A DNA stretch of 64,000 bases from the NCBI GenBank assembly GCA_011319805.1, contig SJRY01000263.1, positions 310,001 to 374,000 on the forward strand, read 5' to 3'. Source of the DNA: Macrocybe gigantea. Its lineage: Eukaryota; Basidiomycota; Agaricomycetes; Agaricales; Callistosporiaceae. Under the pieces are notes generated by a model. The model searched no databases. It was given only the letters and a program-made list of their open reading frames with translations, and was not told the origin of the DNA. Position 1 is the stretch's first letter. Each line of letters starts with the position of its first letter. Positions 60,634-64,000 of this stretch are shown here, piece after piece. A program made the translations under genes and the position numbers.

Positions 60634-62430
60634 ATGCTCCTCCTTCCCGACATCCCAGGTCGTTTTCGAGTGGGCGCAACGACATTCGTGACGCCAGCGC
60701 CAGTGGCGCGAGCCTTTGGATCCGCGAAATTCAAGACAGACGGAGGAAGTTTTGAGGCCGCTTTGGTCCTTCGTGAGGTGGCATTCACTGCATATTATCC
60801 GAGCGACCCTTCAGCATCGTCCAAGAAAGGTCTGGATTGGCTACCAAGGTGTGTATTTTGAATGAACCATCCCTGCTACTCCTTTCATTCTTATCCAACT
60901 CGAAAAATTAGGCCTTGAGACACACTTTGCATGGCTTTTCAAATTTCCTTAGTGAGTCCTCAGTGCGACTGCTTCGAGGTACATACATTTATTTGATCTT
61001 CCGTGACCACAGGACTCCCTTCCTGGGTTTTGTGGCCGTTTGTCTATTTTTATGGAAAATTTCTGCGAGTTGGTTAATCTTCTGACTTCGTTTCTGGCCT
61101 TTCCTCACTGTCCATAGGCTCCAGTTTATCCAAACGCGCCGCTGCGCAAGCCGCCTGTGAGCGATAAAGATGGAACGGGGCAGTGGCCGCTTGTCATATT
61201 CTCTCACGGATTGGGTGGCGGCCGCATGACGTACAGGTATGTGGGAATAAAAAGATTTTTAAGAAATATTAACGCGCCTGTCTAGTCAAATATGTTCGCG
61301 CCTTGCTGCATCGGGGAAGGTGGTTCTGGCAATAGAACATCGTGATGGAACAGGCATCGCGTGTACTCCATGCGATTGGAACGAGAACGGAAGGCTGGCA
61401 TGCCCACCCACAATTTATTACAAGGAAGACGAAGTCATGTAGGCAGTCCTCGTTTCATAACGCGACAGGCGGCTTACGGGCTTGGACGCAGTTTCGATAA
61501 TGATCAGTTTGAATCTAGAGGACCCCTTCCACTGCGGGCAGATCAACTCGAATTTCGGCGTCACGAAATATACATTGCATATGATGCATTCCAACGGCTG
61601 CTTGATGGCGACCGAACATTATGGATGCAGACGATAGACAATGGTGCAGTGGATGAAAGCTGGTCTATCAAAGACGCGGCCTCTGGAAAGCCCTGCGTCT
61701 GCGTGACGGAGAACATCGCACTAGCTGGACACTCCTTTGGTGGTTGCACTGTGGTGAGTTTTCCAGTGCTTTTCTCCGCACCATCTGTTCCTGACTATAT
61801 CTAGTTGTCAGTGCTGTCCACCTGTCCACCTCCGGCCTACCAGCATTTACCTGTGGAAATGGCGTTGATACTGGACCCTTGGCTTGAGCCGTTGCCATTT
61901 CCAGGCCCAATACCTGTATCGACCACGAAAGATACGTGCCTTCACGACGACTCCCTGACAGGATCGGTTTCGTTGTTGGGTAGCGGTGGGACAGAGGGCG
62001 GTGATATGAAACGTAAACCTCAAATATTGGTCCTTAATTCCGAATCCTTTACTTTATGGAATGATCATTACACACGACTGAAAGAAGTCGTTAAATCATG
62101 GGCTCCCGAGGCCGGGCGCATAATAACATTAGGTGAGAGTAATTTACATAAGAATGCTGCATGGTGAAGATTTATTTATTCTTTCAAGTTGGGTCTCAAC
62201 ATTCTTCGTTCTCGGATGCCACCACTCTTCCTTTGGTAGGAAGGAAACGAGAAAAGCTGCTGATGGACACGATCTCTAGTCTCTGTATAGATTTCTTGGA
62301 TTGCAAGTTGGACGAGGGGCTTTGCGGCCTTCGCGTTCGGGACATGGAATTTCGGATAGTCGGAAAGAGGAAGGATGGGCGACCCAGGAGACGATTGATT
62401 GGTTCTATTGGAGAAGTAATTATTGAATAA
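60634..62430 (+). CDS. PAF-acetylhydrolase-like esterase (PF03403 family)
   Basis: Alpha/beta-hydrolase resembling group VII phospholipase A2. It begins MLLLPDIPGRFRVGATTFVT (an ATG 27 bases upstream is also in frame), with LREVAFTAYYPSDPSASSKK, PLVIFSHGLGGGRMTYSQIC and GKVVLAIEHRDGTGIA, a characteristic FSHGLG/EHRDGT pair. The nucleophile elbow is NIALAGHSFGGCTV at about 61711-61752. After an intron, LSTCPPPAYQHLPVEMALIL gives the DPW region (ALILDPWLEPLPFPGPIPVS). The catalytic His is probably in HSSFSDATTLPL near 62197. The C-terminus is LCIDFLDCKLDEGL and DGRPRRRLIGSIGEVIIE. At least six introns interrupt it. Without a signal peptide it is likely intracellular, like the type II enzymes. 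The true substrate (platelet-activating-factor-like lipid or another oxidised phospholipid) is inferred. Confidence 0.82.
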
Positions 62431-62513
62431 TGCACCATACTGTAAACAAGTTCAAAGCAAGGGCTGCACTCGGCCTCCTTGTAACTGACGGTGCTGGCGG
62501 CCTATAGTTCCAG

Positions 62514-63266
62514 ATGAACGTGCGGCCGATACGAGTAGGCATCTATCTGTGTCCGTGTTCATGGAGTGATCTCGAATTTAATTTGCATGTAGGTGGATGA
62601 TCTCATGGGCATGCAGGCCTGCAACCTGCAGAACCTTCCAGAAAACTACACCATGAAGTATTGTACGTGACCTCTGCATCGCGAAGTCATCATGCACTAA
62701 TTTCGGTACCCAAGATCTCTACCATGCCATGACCTGGCCGTCACTTTCATTCGTAGCGGAGGACAGCAAGGGCAGAATTGTCGGGTACATCCTTGGAAAG
62801 ATGTGAGGCTGTTCACATGCGGTTCCTAAGGTACTCATAGCTTTTGGCCATTTAGGGAGGAGGAGACGGCGGAAGGTGAAGAACCTCATGGACACGTAAC
62901 ATCAATATCGGTCTTGCGATCATATAGACGACTGGGACTCGCAAAGAAGTTGATGCTGCAATCGCGTACGTGTGTAGAAACGAATGGGAAGTTTTTGCTG
63001 AAATTCACTTCGTCTCTCCGTCCCGGAACAGAGGAGGCAATGGCGACGATCTACCATGCAGCCTATGTCTCTCTGCACGTGCGGAAATCAATCGCGCCGC
63101 GCTCAGCCTATACAAGGATACGTTGGGATTCGCAGTAAAAAGTATTGAGAAAAAATATTGTGAGTTCTTTGCTTATCTTCACTGGTTGTTGAAGAAGGCT
63201 CAACTCGGCTTGGTAGATGCAGACGGTGAAGATGCCTATGCAATGCAGCTGTCATTGAAGCAATGA
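62514..63266 (+). CDS. NAA10: N-terminal acetyltransferase A catalytic subunit Naa10 (Ard1)
   Basis: Catalytic subunit of the ribosome-associated NatA complex, which acetylates N-termini after Met removal. Exon 1 is MNVRPIR; then [40 protein letters not shown] and [20 protein letters not shown]. The acetyl-CoA loop comes next ([20 protein letters not shown], RxxGxA-type), and after an intron [18 protein letters not shown], then [20 protein letters not shown] and YAMQLSLKQ. Typical Naa10 continues with a long acidic tail, which is absent here, so the protein is short. Between VRKS and NRAALS the frame changes at about 63088-63090, where one base appears missing. The stop is 57 bp from the convergent neighbour's stop. 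Confidence 0.92.
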
Positions 63267-63323
63267 AAAAAGGTATGCCCTAGTGGCACAACAGTAATAT
63301 ATATGTATAAGATATAGATGACG

Positions 63324-64000
63324 TTAATTGGCAGTGGTTTTCTTGTTGGATAAGTGAGCAGGCGATGGTTCAGCACTTTCTACTGTGCCGTAGGCCTCGC
63401 GAACACACTCGGTCATCGCGAGACCTAATTGATAGTATCCATCATTCGTTTTCGACCCGAACATTCCTGTATGGGCCTGGATCTCATCTGGTGCCACTCC
63501 GTTCGGCGCCTGTTTGAAATGCTTGAAAAGAGCACTCGCCCTTTTCGGGAGTACAATGAAAGTCCTTGCGGGTTGGATAGGAGGTGTAGGTGGGAGATAT
63601 GTGTAAAAGCTAGGAGCCACGGACTTTGAACTTCAAGTCGCCTTCAAACACGTATGTCACACTCACTTGCGGAATAAGACTCCTTCGTCCTGAAGAGTCA
63701 ATAAAGCCTCTGTTCGTTTCTTGAGGGCATCCTCATCCCACAGGTTGCCCACATATTTCATGTGATCCATGACCCAAGAATACCCGACGCCCAGTTCCTC
63801 GCGCTTGTAATAAGCTCCGCCAGCGGCTGCCCCCGCGAGCATGGCACCTCCCACTGCATACGCCGCCGGCGCAGCCAATTTCGCCCAGGACGACCGGTTG
63901 GCCGGCAGTGCCGACTGCGCGGTGGCGTTCTGCACACCAAGGCCCGCGAAAGCACCGAATATAGCAGATCCTACCTTCTGCGCGGTGTTCACGTATTCAG
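63324..64000 (-). CDS. Unrecognised membrane-associated protein (C-terminal part, start off right edge)
   Basis: The gene continues beyond base 64000. The visible exon gives NTAQKVGSAIFGAFAGLGVQ and the hydrophobic Ala/Gly-rich stretch AAPAAYAVGGAMLAGAAAGG, which could be a membrane-inserting helix. Next come YYKREELGVGYSWVMDHMKY and VGNLWDEDALKKRTEAL. After an intron (about 63611-63668) the last exon carries FYTYLPPTPPIQPARTFIVL, a GVAPDEIQAHTGMFGSKTND block, and GYYQLGLAMTECVREAYGT. The end is SPAHLSNKKTTAN. I recall similar tails in fungal alpha/beta-hydrolase-like lipases of unknown role, but no catalytic motif is inside the window, so I do not assign a function. Confidence 0.55.

Overview
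The window is chromosomal DNA from a filamentous fungus, most likely an agaricomycete basidiomycete. About 35 genes are packed on both strands with short gaps. Almost all are split by many GT-AG introns of roughly 45-65 bases, often with CTNAC-like branch sites. The recognisable proteins are core eukaryotic ones: Pol I, exocyst, snRNP, tubulin and SWR1 components. I see no bacterial, viral or transposon genes. The species cannot be named from the sequence alone.

Layout. 1-9.6 kb is rich in ribosome-synthesis genes: the Pol I largest subunit (minus, running off the left edge), a Laa2-like AP-1 accessory protein, the Pol I initiation factor Rrn11 and the 60S-maturation factor Rix1. 9.8-18 kb holds the exocyst subunit Sec10, a mitochondrial AUH-type enoyl-CoA hydratase, a Ser/Thr-rich single-pass membrane protein and an unrecognised coiled-coil protein. 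18-24.5 kb holds a convergent pair of kynurenine-branch enzymes (ACMSD-like amidohydrolase and quinolinate phosphoribosyltransferase), a Kre9/Knh1-like GPI protein, Gemin2 and a DUF3245 protein. 24.5-29 kb is looser, with a dual-specificity phosphatase and ARF1. 29-47.5 kb holds Sec15, a HAD phosphatase, two alpha-tubulin genes, the CPSF100/Cft2 subunit, a hormone-sensitive-lipase-like hydrolase and glutaminyl-tRNA synthetase. 47.5-58 kb holds an AAA ATPase, Swc4, Vtc1, U1-C, LSm3, an unknown protein and a Grr1 F-box/LRR protein. 58-64 kb holds a GH79 glycosidase, a PAF-acetylhydrolase-like esterase, the NatA catalytic subunit Naa10 and the end of an unrecognised membrane protein.

Many neighbours are arranged head to head over 70-165 bp or tail to tail over tens of bp. 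Functional themes recur: Pol I and ribosome synthesis, exocyst (Sec10 and Sec15), snRNP and mRNA 3'-end formation (Gemin2, Cft2, U1-C, LSm3), and NAD precursor metabolism.

Caution on sequence quality: at least six conserved genes show a 1-2 base reading-frame break inside a conserved motif that no GT-AG intron explains. Because several of these genes are normally essential, base-level indel errors in the assembly are the simplest reading. Exon limits given here were read by eye from conserved motifs and splice signals; spans are start codon to stop codon including introns.
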